Of a stretch of 34,545 bases of DNA, positions 1 to 9,292 are shown in pieces. A program made the position numbers and the translations under genes. The stretch is from Seminavis robusta (Eukaryota; Bacillariophyta; Bacillariophyceae; Naviculales; Naviculaceae). The number at the start of each line of letters is the position of its first letter. Within the stretch, counting starts at the first letter, position 1. The notes beneath the pieces are model-generated. The model saw only the letters and a list, made by a program, of their open reading frames with translations, did not search any database and was not told where the DNA came from. The stretch lies in NCBI GenBank assembly GCA_903772945.1, contig CAICTM010000950.1, positions 1-34,545 on the forward strand, written 5' to 3'.

Positions 1-479
1 TTCTTACGCTCACGTTCTGATTCAATCTTTAGTTCGGTTCAGTTCAAAAGTCCATTCACTGTTGACTTTAGTTTTTCTTGGTTTGGTTGGTCTATCGCCG
101 TCAATCCACTGTTGACTACTGTTTTTATCGTTGTTGCTATCAACGGAAGCTCCCCTTTCGACGGACTGTCAATTGAGGGAAAGGTATTATGTGCTTGGTT
201 GGTAAGGTGTTTTCGTTGAATTTGGTAGGTCGCTTAGGACAGTAAGTAGCTGAACTACCACGCCTGATAAGCTAAAAGTAGGTAGGTTAATGTGATATCT
301 AGTAGTCTTTGGTTGTTGCTTTGTCTTTATTAGTTCAGGTTGGCTCAGATTGTGAGCTGATTATGCTATCTACTTTTGCTCCTTGGGGGTCAAACCTGCA
401 CTTGATTCCTTGTAGATCAGGGCATTCAGTGGGATTCCCTTGCCTTCAGGGGGCCTCAGTACCACTGGGTTCTGGGATT
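1..479. other. non-coding stretch before the ankyrin relic
   Basis: I see no supported gene here. The sequence is T-rich with short TTGGTT-like runs. The phrase 'TCAATCCACTGTTGACT' resembles an earlier 'CCATTCACTGTTGACTT', giving a loose duplicated ACTGTTGACT motif near 58-66 and 109-117. The N-terminal part of the ankyrin-family gene, which would be expected just upstream of 480, is not recognisable. Confidence 0.5.
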
Positions 480-2102
480 GAATTACATTTCTACTAGCAA
501 AATTGAACTAGAGAAAAATCCGAGAAAGGTAAAAATTAACGAGCAGCAAGACCCAGATGATTACAACTGTCGCTCTGCAGCAATCACCAATACTCTTTAC
601 AGCGAAACATTCTCTAACCAACAGCGAGCAGAATTCTGGCTCAAGGACATTTCCAACCATTAGACACCTGCTCGTGCTCCATGTTTGCACTGAAATTGCA
701 AAAATTGGAAATCTTACTGTCATGAAGTTGGCACGCCAACAAGGATTCCATGGAATGAGAACATGTGCTGGAGCTGCTAAAAATGGTCATTTGAAATGCT
801 CCAATGGTTAAGAAAGAATGGTTGTCCATGGAATAAATATACATGTGCCAATGCTGCTTCAAATGGACTTTTGGACATTTCAAAGTGGGCTCATGAAAAC
901 GGTTGTCCATGGGACGAAGGGACATGTGAAGGTGCTGCTGGAGGTGGTCATTTGGAAATCTAAAGTGGGCTCGTGAAATGGTTGTCCATGGGATGAATCC
1001 ACGTGTGCCTGCGCTGCTCTAAGAGGCTATTTGGAAATTCTAAAGTGGGCTCTGAAATGGTGTCCATGGATGCAGATACATGTGCCTGTGCCGCTGAAGG
1101 TGCCATTTGGGAATTCTAAAGTGGGCCCGTGGAAATGGATGTCCATGGGATGGACAAACATGTTTCGGTGCTGCTGTAGGTGGCCATTTTGAAATTCTGC
1201 AGTGGGCTCGTGAAAATGGTTGTCCATGGATTGCATCAACATGTGCTGGAGCTACTGAAAGTATTCATTTTGAAATTCTGCAGTGGGCTCGTGAAAATGG
1301 TTGTCCATGGAGTGCATCAACATGTGCTGAGCTGCTGAAAGTATTCATTTTGAGATGCTGCAGTGGGCTCGTGAAAATGGTTGTCCATGGAGTGCATGTA
1401 CATGTGCCAGAGCTGCTCGAAATGGTCGAATGGAATCTAAAGTGGGCTCATGAAAATGGCTTCCATGGAACGTTGGACATGTGCTTGTGCTGCTGAAAGT
1501 GGACACTTGGAAGCTCTCCAATGGTAGCATGAAAATGGTTGTCGATGGATGAAAACATGCTATGCTGCTCTAAATGGGAATTTGGAACTTTTAAAGTGGG
1601 CTCGTGAAAACGGTTGTCCATGGCATGCATCAACATGTGCTTGTGCTGCTCGAAATGGCCATTTGGAAGCCTTGAAGTGGTTACATGAAAATGGTTGTCC
1701 ATGGAATGAAGAGACATATCAAACTGCTGCTGACTATGGCCACTTAGAAGTGATCCATGCTCAAGCGCTGCTCTAAATGGCCATTTGGAACTTTTAAGGT
1801 GGGCCCGTGAAAATGGTTGTCCATGGAATGCAGAGACGTGTACCGCTGCTGCTGAAATGGGCTGTTTGGAAGTTTTAAAGTGGGCTTGTGCAAACGGCTG
1901 TCCGTGGAATGAAAGAACATGCGCATTTGCTGCTGGAGGTGACCATTTGGAAGTTTTAAAGTGGGCACGTGCGAACGGCTGTCCGTGGAGCGCACAGACA
2001 TATCGCAATGCTAATGAATTTGAAGTGAGACAGTGGCTTCGCGACAATGTCTGCCCAGGATCTCGCCAAATCATTCGTTATCGTCGCGTTGTGCAGAGAT
2101 AA
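480..2102 (+). pseudogene. decayed CPW-type ankyrin repeat gene, 5'-truncated
   Basis: Translated in shifting frames, this region is a clear paralogue of the gene at 24961. The first segment (SKIELEKNPR, then TLYSETFSNQQRAEFW) matches the pre-repeat region of that gene. It is followed by about 17 units of the 27-residue repeat (GHLE-LKWARENGCPW-TCA-AA). The frame is lost many times by single-base gains and losses, for example near 660, 800, 960, 1050-1060, 1335, 1430, 1530 and 1770; the last open parts are 1549-1776 and 1785-2102. The F-box-like N-terminal segment of the paralogue is missing. The final unit ends in a degenerate cap (QWLRDNVCPGSR) like that of the 24961 gene, so the 3' end is probably original. 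The family is thought to mediate protein-protein contacts. The many 1-nt indels may be true decay or unpolished consensus errors in a repetitive tract. Confidence 0.85.
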
Positions 2103-2749
2103 TCATAAATCATTCCTATACTGTACAGTCATGATAACTCACGCCCTTAGGCTCCCTTCGTTGTCTTGGAGGACTGATGCATCCTTTCAAGAGAGCAGGC
2201 CCAGTTAGTTGGAGGCGAGCCGGTTTCCTTCGGGCATGAGCTACCGTCGGAGCGACAGCGATGGTTCTTGGCACTTGACAGAGGAATCGAATCGAATCAG
2301 CCCTTGTTGGTGGCCAGTCTGACTTTCCCATAATACCAGGTACCGGTACGGTTCACTTCATGCTCCAATGCATGCAACTTGAAGGATTGCTCGGAAAGAC
2401 ATAAGGAAAATCCGATAATGATTGAATCAATCATCCTTTGACCGAATTAAGGTACCGGTACCAGCTACGGACAAGGGAAGTGATCTTCGATAATTCACTC
2501 TGTTCTGTGCCGCTAGCTTGCTCCTGATCTTGCTGTGATATTCATATTCTAACGATTGATGAGCCCGTGTCATCCAAAATGCGACATCAAAGTTGCTACA
2601 CGATAGCCAGACGGAAACTTTTTTAGATGCCGAGTCCAGCTCGACATGCAACCGACGAGTTCAATGACTGATAGAGAACCAATGTGTTGGACTAAAGCGG
2701 AACACTTTGCGTGGGCAACGCTCTCGGTTTTGCTTATCCAGCATTACTA
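2103..2749. other. intergenic region with TACCGGTA palindromes
   Basis: I recognise no gene. It contains two copies of the palindrome TACCGGTA (2341-2348 and 2453-2460), which is over-represented across the window. It separates the ankyrin relic from the convergent photosystem gene, so it should hold the 3' ends of both. Short ORFs on the minus strand here resemble nothing I know. Confidence 0.4.
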
Positions 2750-3613
2750 CTATAGCGACTGTACAAATGACACGAGAGCATCGGTGGCAGCTTGATGCGA
2801 CTTGAGAATGTTCGCTCCATCTTTTCGGTCGGCCGCCGCGTCAATGGCAAATACTTGCAACTTGACCTGCTTGGCCAACGTAGCGGATCGTCCTGCATCT
2901 TGCGTCGAGAGTGGAGCCAGTGTATTCATGGTGGTCAGTAGCTCTCCCATTTGACCCGAGATGATGCTCTTGACGCCCGACCACTTTTTGGCTTCGACCA
3001 ATTCTGGAATTTTGGTCAAGGAGACGGACGACAAGTCAATTTTTTGCAACAATTTTTGGGAATCGACACCTTGATAGAGTTTGTTATCAGGGTCCATGTA
3101 GACAAGACATTCTCGATTTCCCAAGCTTTCTACGAGACACTGCTTGTTGTTTCGATTCGCCATGTTTTCGGCCATGTTGGGCAATTCAATCTTGGCATCG
3201 GCTCCATAGACGGCATGAGACGGCTCGGGCGATGAAAAGAGCGTGGCAGCCGTAGAAGTAGTCGCCCACAGAGTCCCCAACATGGCAAAGGCAGCTTCTC
3301 GGCGGTCCATTTGCTTATTGTCGTTGTCTTCATCGTCTTCTTCGTCATCATCTGGACAAGGTCCACATTTGGATCGAGGTTTCCTATCGGAGCGCACCCA
3401 ATCCGTAGGAGAAAAGGTGGATGTCGATACGCCCACGACACCGTCCGTCTTGGACTCGGAGGCAACTGAGAGTTCCGTGGCTGTGGACAAAGATCTGGAT
3501 GCAGCATTTGCAGTGCTTGAAGACGAGGTGAAGGCTGCAGCACTTTCCAACAGGGATACTCCCAGGAAAGCCACAAGGAAGGCTCCCAAACTGCCCGCGA
3601 ATATCTTCAACAT
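2750..3613 (-). CDS. thylakoid-lumen photosystem II extrinsic protein, PsbQ/Psb31-like
   Basis: Single exon, 287 residues, starting at the ATG at 3613. The leader is tripartite. A hydrophobic ER signal peptide (about residues 4-26) ends in ESAAAF, the A|F cleavage motif of complex plastids (A27|F28). A Ser/Thr-rich and acidic transit region follows. Then comes a lumen signal with twin arginines (R104, R105), a hydrophobic stretch and a PSHA site near residue 134. The mature domain would be about 147-153 residues and mainly helical. Its size and helical character fit the four-helix PsbQ-like extrinsic subunits of diatom photosystem II; Psb31 (about 13 kDa) is my preferred match over PsbQ', but this is by recall of the family, not by alignment. 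The protein should sit on the lumenal face of PSII near the oxygen-evolving cluster. The TTGAA-array element lies about 250 bp upstream of the start and could affect expression. The lumen targeting is much surer than the exact family. Confidence 0.72.
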   Translation of the reverse strand: MLKIFAGSLGAFLVAFLGVSLLESAAAFTSSSSTANAASRSLSTATELSVASESKTDGVVGVSTSTFSPTDWVRSDRKPRSKCGPCPDDDEEDDEDNDNKQMDRREAAFAMLGTLWATTSTAATLFSSPEPSHAVYGADAKIELPNMAENMANRNNKQCLVESLGNRECLVYMDPDNKLYQGVDSQKLLQKIDLSSVSLTKIPELVEAKKWSGVKSIISGQMGELLTTMNTLAPLSTQDAGRSATLAKQVKLQVFAIDAAADRKDGANILKSHQAATDALVSFVQSL

Positions 3614-3862
3614 GGTTACGATCAGGAGGTAGCTGTAGCTGTGGTCCCACTATGAAGGTAGTTGTCTGCTTCTACAATACTCGAACCAAGGATGCAAGCT
3701 GCAAGCATCCAACAGCTGTGACGTTGGACGTTGGAGATTGAAGGGCAGGGTTCGTTGGTGGATATCCTATTAGAGTTGGAGATTTGGATATCAGGATGTG
3801 GGACCGAACCTTTTGGGTCGTGGTCGGTGGAAGGAGGGAGCACCACCGCACCACCAGCGCCA

Positions 3863-4211
3863 GGAAAGTGTGGCAAAAGCTGAATTTGGCGAGGGAGGAG
3901 GGGAATTCAACACTTTGTAACTGTTGAAACCAGCAAAAGTGTTGAATTTTGATTCAACAACTGTTGAAAAAACTGTTGAATCTGATTCAACACTTGTTGA
4001 ATTACTGTTGAATAAAGTGTTGAGATATGCACCATTATGACTAGCAATCTGTTGAATTACTGTTGAACAAAGTGTTGAATAGATTCAACACTGTGTTGAA
4101 TAATATTCAACACTTTTTTCAACACTTTTGAAATTCAACACTGTTGAAAAGTGGAATCCGGCTGGAAATTCAACAGTTTTCATCGCCAATTCAACTTTTG
4201 CCACACTTTCC
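3863..4211. mobile_element. MITE-like element 1: TIRs around a GTTGAA/TTCAAC array
   Basis: The left end (3863-3892) and the right end (4182-4211, inverted) match over about 30 bp. The outer 17 bases, GGAAAGTGTGGCAAAAG, are identical; there is then one substitution and one 1-nt length difference. A flanking CCAG occurs at 3860-3863 and 4210-4213 and could be a target duplication, though it partly overlaps the repeat. The interior has about 20 copies of GTTGAA or its complement, starting at 3906, 3923, 3941, 3953, 3963, 3975, 3986, 3996, 4007, 4019, 4051, 4062, 4074, 4084, 4095, 4106, 4118, 4134, 4143, 4169 and 4190. Most are 10-12 bp apart, and several face each other as TTCAACA-TGTTGAA dyads. 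There is no ORF, so any transposition would depend on a transposase from elsewhere. Confidence 0.7.
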
Positions 4212-4213
4212 AG

Positions 4214-5445
4214 TACCGTACCACACAGTAGCGGTCTCAAAACCAATCAGTTGTCCAGCTCAGGTCCTCCCAGGCGAGATAAACAGTCGAGGAGCTAAAA
4301 TGTAGGCACTGAAGAGTACACTTGTGTATGGGGCTGCTGTCCCGATAACTTTCTTCCATCCAAATGGTCACGTCTGCCTCCTGCCAGCACACATTGGTTC
4401 TGACAAATAGGAGGCAGGCGTCCAATGATACAAATAGGAGGCAGGTAGCCACCAGCCAGTGCTATATCATTCCAATGTTGATACTGCAGTACGCGCGACC
4501 ACGGGTTGAGTCGAGCTACTATTGGTGACCAAAACAACTGCTCAGCCACCCAAAAGAAGTGCTTGACACTGTTCATTGAATACGGTGACTACAGGCTTCT
4601 GCATCGTGAACTAGTGTGATCTCGTTTGGATTGCTTCGAGTCTGATCCGAGAGAGACAAAGTGAGCTGCAAGCAAACAACAAGCCGTGCAATCACTGTTC
4701 CGCCCAGCAAGCGATCGGTTCACGCATCCAGTACATCCTGTCGCTTCCTCTTCAGAGCTACTGGAGTACAGTAACAGCTTCCAGCCAAAGTCTACAGACT
4801 CTTGACTCTATTAATAACTGGATCTTTATAGGTACAAAGGGGCTGGTAGACTTCACGGCTTCACGGTCAAAGGAGCTACCGGTAAGCAGTACAGTACAGA
4901 TTGGGCGATTGGGCCACACCGGCCACACTAGGTACGACTGTACCGGTAGATGAAGAAGATGCTTCAAGGTTACCTCAGTCGCGATAGGCTTTGAAAAATT
5001 TAATGTGACTCATGTTGGAGTTCTAGCGCTGCTGGACGAGCTCTCAATTGGAACAATCAACATCCCAATCACCAGCAAAAAAGAGCTGCAACAAAGAGCT
5101 GCCAAAGACAGAAAATTGCTTGGGCCAGATTGCTGAGATGGGCAAGATTTACACTCGATTTTAGAAAGATCGAAGTTCGAATGGATTCTTGCTGTTCTTT
5201 ATTGCTGGAACGCTTGCTTACGTGTTGAGGTACGTCTAAAGACGGTCCAAATGATTATCCATTGTTTGGTTGATGTACTGTTCATCTTCATAGTTAATGA
5301 CCTCACGTGTGATGACATTCAGGGTGTTCTGCCAAATGTTCCAACTAGTTTACTAGGTAGTAGTACAGATTTACTAGGTTTGACCATCCAAACGAAGCAA
5401 TCGTACCAGCCACGGTTACAACAAGACACTTGGGAGCTCTTGGGG
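4214..5445. other. intergenic region, no supported gene
   Basis: The short ORFs here look like nothing I know and overlap one another on both strands. Visible structure: a 16-bp direct repeat (ACAAATAGGAGGCAGG) at 4403-4418 and 4430-4445, and two TACCGGTA palindromes (4877-4884, 4941-4948). From about 5150 onward the sequence is more AT-rich. Consensus-like splice donors on the plus strand near 5520 (GTGAGT) and 5544 (GTAAGT), with an acceptor near 5561, hint that a plus-strand transcript may pass through, but no coding frame supports it. Confidence 0.4.
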
Positions 5446-5899
5446 TTACCCAGCGTGCTTCAAGGAAGTTCTAAAGCGAGTCGAGGACTCGTGCTCGAAT
5501 AATAAAATTTTGCTTCCAAGGTGAGTCTGGTACGAATTGCACTGTAAGTTTATTATTTCAGCTGATGTGTGATCGATAAGATCCTCGCCTGGACTGTCTA
5601 AATCTCTGGCTATCTTCAATTCTACCATTGTTAGTTCATCAAGACACTTGCATTTAGCTAAAACTTGTAACGATCGAACGGCATTAAACAATGGTTGAAG
5701 GTAGACTGAAGGTGGCGCATCGTGCTGACCGAAGGTTGAACCGTTGGACAATACACTTGCTACGCTAAATAAATAAATATTGAAATAATATTGTCCTATC
5801 TTGGACACAACCCGAAGTGGGTATGTCCAACTTACCCATTAGTTTTGTATGAATAGGCCGAATGGTAGCTTTGTGAGTACAAGAGTCCTTTACAAGCAT
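5446..5899 (-). CDS. possible two-exon hypothetical protein
   Basis: I do not recognise this protein. An ATG at 5899 opens a 64-nt first exon (5836-5899). It is followed by a consensus donor GTAAGT (5830-5835) and, after a 76-nt AT-rich intron (5760-5835), an acceptor that restores frame into an open exon running to a stop at 5446. The result is 125 residues. The predicted sequence looks protein-like (for example DELTMVELKIARDLDSPGED) and has no membrane segment. The gene would be head to head with the TPR-like gene that starts at 6157. The alternative is a chance ORF: the last 35 residues are less convincing and a second intron may exist. Codon use is more AT-rich than in the neighbours. Confidence 0.33.
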
Positions 5900-6156
5900 C
5901 TTAGAAACCCAAGAGAGACATTCTGTTCATGAATGTTCGCTGGCGGAGTTTTGCGGTTCAAACTGCTTATCTACTTGTACTTACGTTCCGGCAGAGAGCC
6001 TTACCTACTTACTGTGGCGTTGCCTCCATCAGCGCTGCTGAAGTGTTGCCTTTTTTTAGCCTTGGTCTCCCAATTGGAAGTCTCATAAATTCAACAACTA
6101 TAGTGATACCTTGCCACTTCCTTGTCAACCAACAACAGCTAATAGCCAACCCCAAG

Positions 6157-7200
6157 ATGTGCGACCCCAACACCATTCTCGAGCTCAACACCCGTGGTAT
6201 CACGATGTTTCGTGACGGCAAGCGTCAAGAAGCAATGGACAACTTCCAGGCGTCCATGGCCAACTTGTTGACGTACATTACCAAGCAACACAAGAAGCAA
6301 TTGACCGAGTCACAAGGCGCTGTCATCGCGAGTACTGGCAGTCCCAGCAACGACAAGGATAGCAGCGACGTCGACAGCAGAAGCAGCCTGGAATCCAGCA
6401 AGCGATCCAGAGACAACGAGAAGGAAGAAGAGACTGATGAAGTGGGTGATCTGATGCCTCCGCTCAAGAAGCAGCGTCAAAAGAGTGCTGCGCCTGCCGA
6501 AAGGGATACTGCTGCTACTACCACCAGTAGTACTGTCCCACAAGCCCCCTCCTTGCCTCCGTCATCATCCACTGATCCCTCGTCCCTCCTACAACTTCCC
6601 AGACAAACCCAATCGTCTACTAGTAGTCAGTCTCCTGCTCCACATGCCCTCGCCATTCCCTTTGAAACTCCAACCTCTGATACCTACCCAGAACACGTGG
6701 CTACCCTCTTCAATCAAGTCCTCGTCTTTCCCCACGAACAGCAAGATGACCAATCATCATCGTCTGCTAACAGCACCTTGCCTCGGGAACACTACGATAT
6801 CTTTTACGCCAGTCTCCTCTACAATATGGGCTTGGTCTTGCACAACTACGGACTGCAATACTCGTGTGGCCAGTCCCTTCGCAAGGCATTGGAAACCTAC
6901 GAAGTGGCACATGGAGTGCTCCTTCATGACCTCCAACGACAAACCAACACAAGCAGCAGTAACAATAGCTGTTGGGATGTCCACCATTGGCTCTTGTATG
7001 CGCTCTTCAACAACATGGCCAATATCTATGCCTTTGCCAATTCGCCCATTATGACCCAGTACTGCCTGGAACGCCTTCGATGGGTGCTCGCGCATTCCGA
7101 TAGCAATCTCTTGCAACCACAGGATTTGCTCTTTTTGGTGGTCAATCTCGACGTCTTGGGGGCGGATGGTCCGGGCATTATCGCGGCCGCATCTGCATAA
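6157..7200 (+). CDS. TPR-like helical repeat protein, hypothetical
   Basis: The frame is open from 5929, but I start at the internal ATG at 6157 (347 residues). The upstream codons look like 5' UTR, and a helix-pair motif begins directly after this ATG. Residues 3-35 (ILELNTRGITMFRDGKRQEA and onward) have the spacing of a TPR hairpin. Residues about 45-190 are low-complexity: basic/acidic patches and S, P, Q and T runs, with a possible nuclear signal (PPLKKQRQK). Residues about 210-347 are helical again, with MGLVLHNYG, ALFNNMANIYAF and LERLRWVL resembling divergent TPR units. This two-block arrangement around a disordered linker is common in diatom proteins of unknown role; function probably lies in protein binding. 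No catalytic motif is seen and no intron is needed. Confidence 0.7.
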   Translation: MCDPNTILELNTRGITMFRDGKRQEAMDNFQASMANLLTYITKQHKKQLTESQGAVIASTGSPSNDKDSSDVDSRSSLESSKRSRDNEKEEETDEVGDLMPPLKKQRQKSAAPAERDTAATTTSSTVPQAPSLPPSSSTDPSSLLQLPRQTQSSTSSQSPAPHALAIPFETPTSDTYPEHVATLFNQVLVFPHEQQDDQSSSSANSTLPREHYDIFYASLLYNMGLVLHNYGLQYSCGQSLRKALETYEVAHGVLLHDLQRQTNTSSSNNSCWDVHHWLLYALFNNMANIYAFANSPIMTQYCLERLRWVLAHSDSNLLQPQDLLFLVVNLDVLGADGPGIIAAASA

Positions 7201-7557
7201 CTTAAAGTACCAACCAAAGTCTACTACTACTACTATAGTTCATAACCTCTACTTCCAATCATAACGAATACTTCTTGATACGAACACTTTCGCCTTTTGA
7301 CTCCAAAAGCAATGCAGCTCTCCGATCTAGCTAGCTAGCTAGCTAGCCAAGTATACCAAAGTGCTGCTCGCGCTTCGGGGGACCAACAACTCGCTGCAAA
7401 CAGTCCACGCCACACTCCTCATACCGTACAGGCAGGGGGGGGTAAGGAATACACTGTGGACACAGTTTTAAAAGGACAAACCTGGAGTTGGGCCTGGATT
7501 GGGTTCGGCTGCGGGTCGCTCCTCGAGAGCCGTAGGTCCGTCCAGGACATGTGTTGG
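7201..7557. other. intergenic region with CTAG repeat
   Basis: Contains the downstream region of the TPR-like gene, an uninterrupted (CTAG)n run of about 21 bp near 7327-7348, and a run of seven G near 7436-7442. I see no gene. Confidence 0.45.
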
Positions 7558-7881
7558 TCCTGGAAGTCCCCCGATGACATCACTTTCGCCACTGGAAAGC
7601 CAAGTCGCGCTATTCGCGGTTTCTAAGTCGCAATTTAAAATCGCGACTTGAAGCCTTAAATCGCGACTTGAAGCACGACTTTCGCGACTAGCCCGACTTG
7701 GTGCGACTTTACTTGCTTTTTACTAGTAAAAAATCGCGACTTGGAACGACTTTAAACGCGACTTGCGCGACTTGATGCGACTTTAAGCGACTTGGAACGA
7801 CTTAAATCGCGACTTGCACGACTTGCGCGACTTTAACGGCTTTTGCGACTTCCACGATCGCCAATCGGGGGACTTCCTGGA
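7558..7881. mobile_element. MITE-like element 2: TIRs around a CGACTT array
   Basis: The ends are inverted 18-bp copies with one mismatch: TCCTGGAAGTCCCCCGAT at 7558-7575, and at 7864-7881 the complement of TCCAGGAAGTCCCCCGAT. The interior holds two AAGTCG sites (7602, 7625) and then CGACTT sites starting at 7644, 7664, 7676, 7685 (CGACTA), 7694, 7704, 7737, 7747, 7759, 7768, 7778, 7788, 7798, 7810, 7819, 7828, 7837 (CGGCTT) and 7846. Spacing is 9-12 bp almost throughout, close to one helical turn. Many sites sit in the wider context TCGCGACTT, which carries the palindrome TCGCGA. There is no internal ORF of its own. I find no clear target-site duplication. Confidence 0.62.
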
Positions 7882-8062
7882 GATGTACGAAATGGGGGTG
7901 AGTATGGAGGGAGGCACTTGCAACGCCGCCGTCATGGAAGAAGCAGTCAACACAGCGAGGAAAAGTTTGAGTTCGCGGCCAGCCAGTCTCGTGAAGCTGA
8001 GGCAGGGTCCTTGCGTCACCAGCCATTCAAGAAGACACCAAAACGTCTCCCTTCAACCCACT

Positions 8063-8467
8063 GGACCTCTGTGGAAACTCGAGTCGTGCTACTTTTCGTC
8101 TCCTAAATCCTTTTGATCGTCTCCTATTTAATGGATTTCGTCTCCTAAAAATAGGAGACGAAACGGATCGTCCCCTAAATCTTTTGTCTCCTCTTAAAAC
8201 GTCTCCTATTTTCAACGGATCGTCTCCTATTCTCAACGGATCGTCTCCTAAGTGTACCATGTAAACTGTATGGTATCGTCTCCTAAATCTTTTGGATCAT
8301 CTCCTATTTCGAAATTTTCGTCTCCTAATTGGAATGTCTCCTACTGAATCGTCTCCTAAATATAGGAGACGATTGCTTTCGTCTCCTAAATCATTTCGAT
8401 CGTCTCCTATTCCTCGGTGTATCGTCTCTTAAGTATTTTGCCACGAATGACGTTTCCACAGAGGTCC
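8063..8467. mobile_element. MITE-like element 3: TIRs around a GTCTCCTA array
   Basis: The perfect 16-bp inverted ends GGACCTCTGTGGAAAC (8063-8078) and its complement (8452-8467) bound the element; similarity continues weakly inward. Sixteen forward GTCTCCTA sites (a few with one change) start at 8098, 8119, 8140, 8170, 8186, 8201, 8222, 8243, 8278, 8299, 8320, 8336, 8351, 8381, 8402 and 8424. Two reverse sites (8152, 8363) pair with the sites at 8140 and 8351 to give 20-bp dyads. The intervals run 21, 21, 30, 16, 15, 21, 21, 35, 21, 21, 16, 15, 30, 21, 22. It lies 181 bp from element 2. There is no own ORF and no clear target duplication. Confidence 0.66.
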
Positions 8468-9292
8468 TGAGCCAACAATGTATTGTTGGCTGGTGCTGGT
8501 GGAATGGGGGCTGCAACTACCACGCCCAATGTCATGCCTCTCTGGTCTCCGATTATCGCATCTGTTCTTGCTCCTCTGGGGCAGATCAACAAGGATGTAC
8601 AAACTGGCTTTCTAGATCCCGTCCAGCCAAGTGATGCAAGAGATACCGTACTTCCTGAGGTTGGATACACACACTAGCGACGCTTTACTCAAGGAGTCAA
8701 TGCAAAGTATGGTGGCGAGCAGATTTGTTTGTAGCTGGCAACTTCGGAAACGACAAATCTCCAGCGTCAGAAAGCGAAATGCGGTGGTACGGTATGCCGA
8801 AGGCAACTGCCACTTTCCCAACGGCGCCACGGCGTTTTGTTTTTGGGACGGTCAAGTTGAGGGAGCTGATGTTGTTACTGTAGTGTCTTGCATTGCGCCT
8901 ACACCTGCCAGGAAGCGCCTTGTGTCAGGGCCTATCCTAGCTAGCTACCGTCGTGATTGAAGCACTGGCTACATGTAGTACAGGATGACTTCTTTTACCG
9001 CTGACAGGTGTAAAATGTGAGCATTTTTTACGGTTATTTTTCGGTTTTCGGAAATGGGAACCCAGAAGTGGTCATTTCGCGAATCGTGCTTGATTTGCCG
9101 CCAAACAGCAGAGCACCAAAGAATAACAAAGAACAAAGAAAAAATCAATTTTACCACCATGGCAACAGTGTTGGCCAAATGGTCTCTAGCTTAACCAATA
9201 TATTGTTCTGGCCTATCCGGTCAGAGGACTAGCTCCCCAACACACTCACAGGCACTCTCCTTGCGCGGGATAGGCCATCTCCAACCTTTGCC
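8468..9292. other. intergenic region, no supported gene
   Basis: Overlapping ORFs on both strands (up to 109 residues, plus strand 8631-8960) resemble no family I know. On the minus strand, 8407-8670 and about 7880-8019 both read as ordinary-looking protein and lie on either side of element 3. They could be remnants of one gene interrupted by it, but this is weak. Nothing else is seen. Confidence 0.35.

Noticed and set aside
1448..2074. 208-residue minus-strand ORF rich in His, Phe and Met repeats
   Set aside because: Antisense shadow of the CPW ankyrin units; similar shadows occur opposite 25352-25789 and 25827-26132.
2116..2331. Possible structural RNA or gene near 2120-2330
   Set aside because: GC-rich and somewhat structured-looking, but no tRNA, 5S or snRNA landmark could be found, and the minus ORF is featureless.
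3243..3632. 129-residue plus-strand ORF opposite the photosystem gene
   Set aside because: Antisense shadow: the plastid leader, twin-arginine signal and ordered mature domain all support the minus strand.
5929..6156. N-terminal extension of the TPR-like protein from 5929
   Set aside because: The 76 extra residues are hydrophobic and low in coding character, and the TPR helix starts right after the ATG at 6157.
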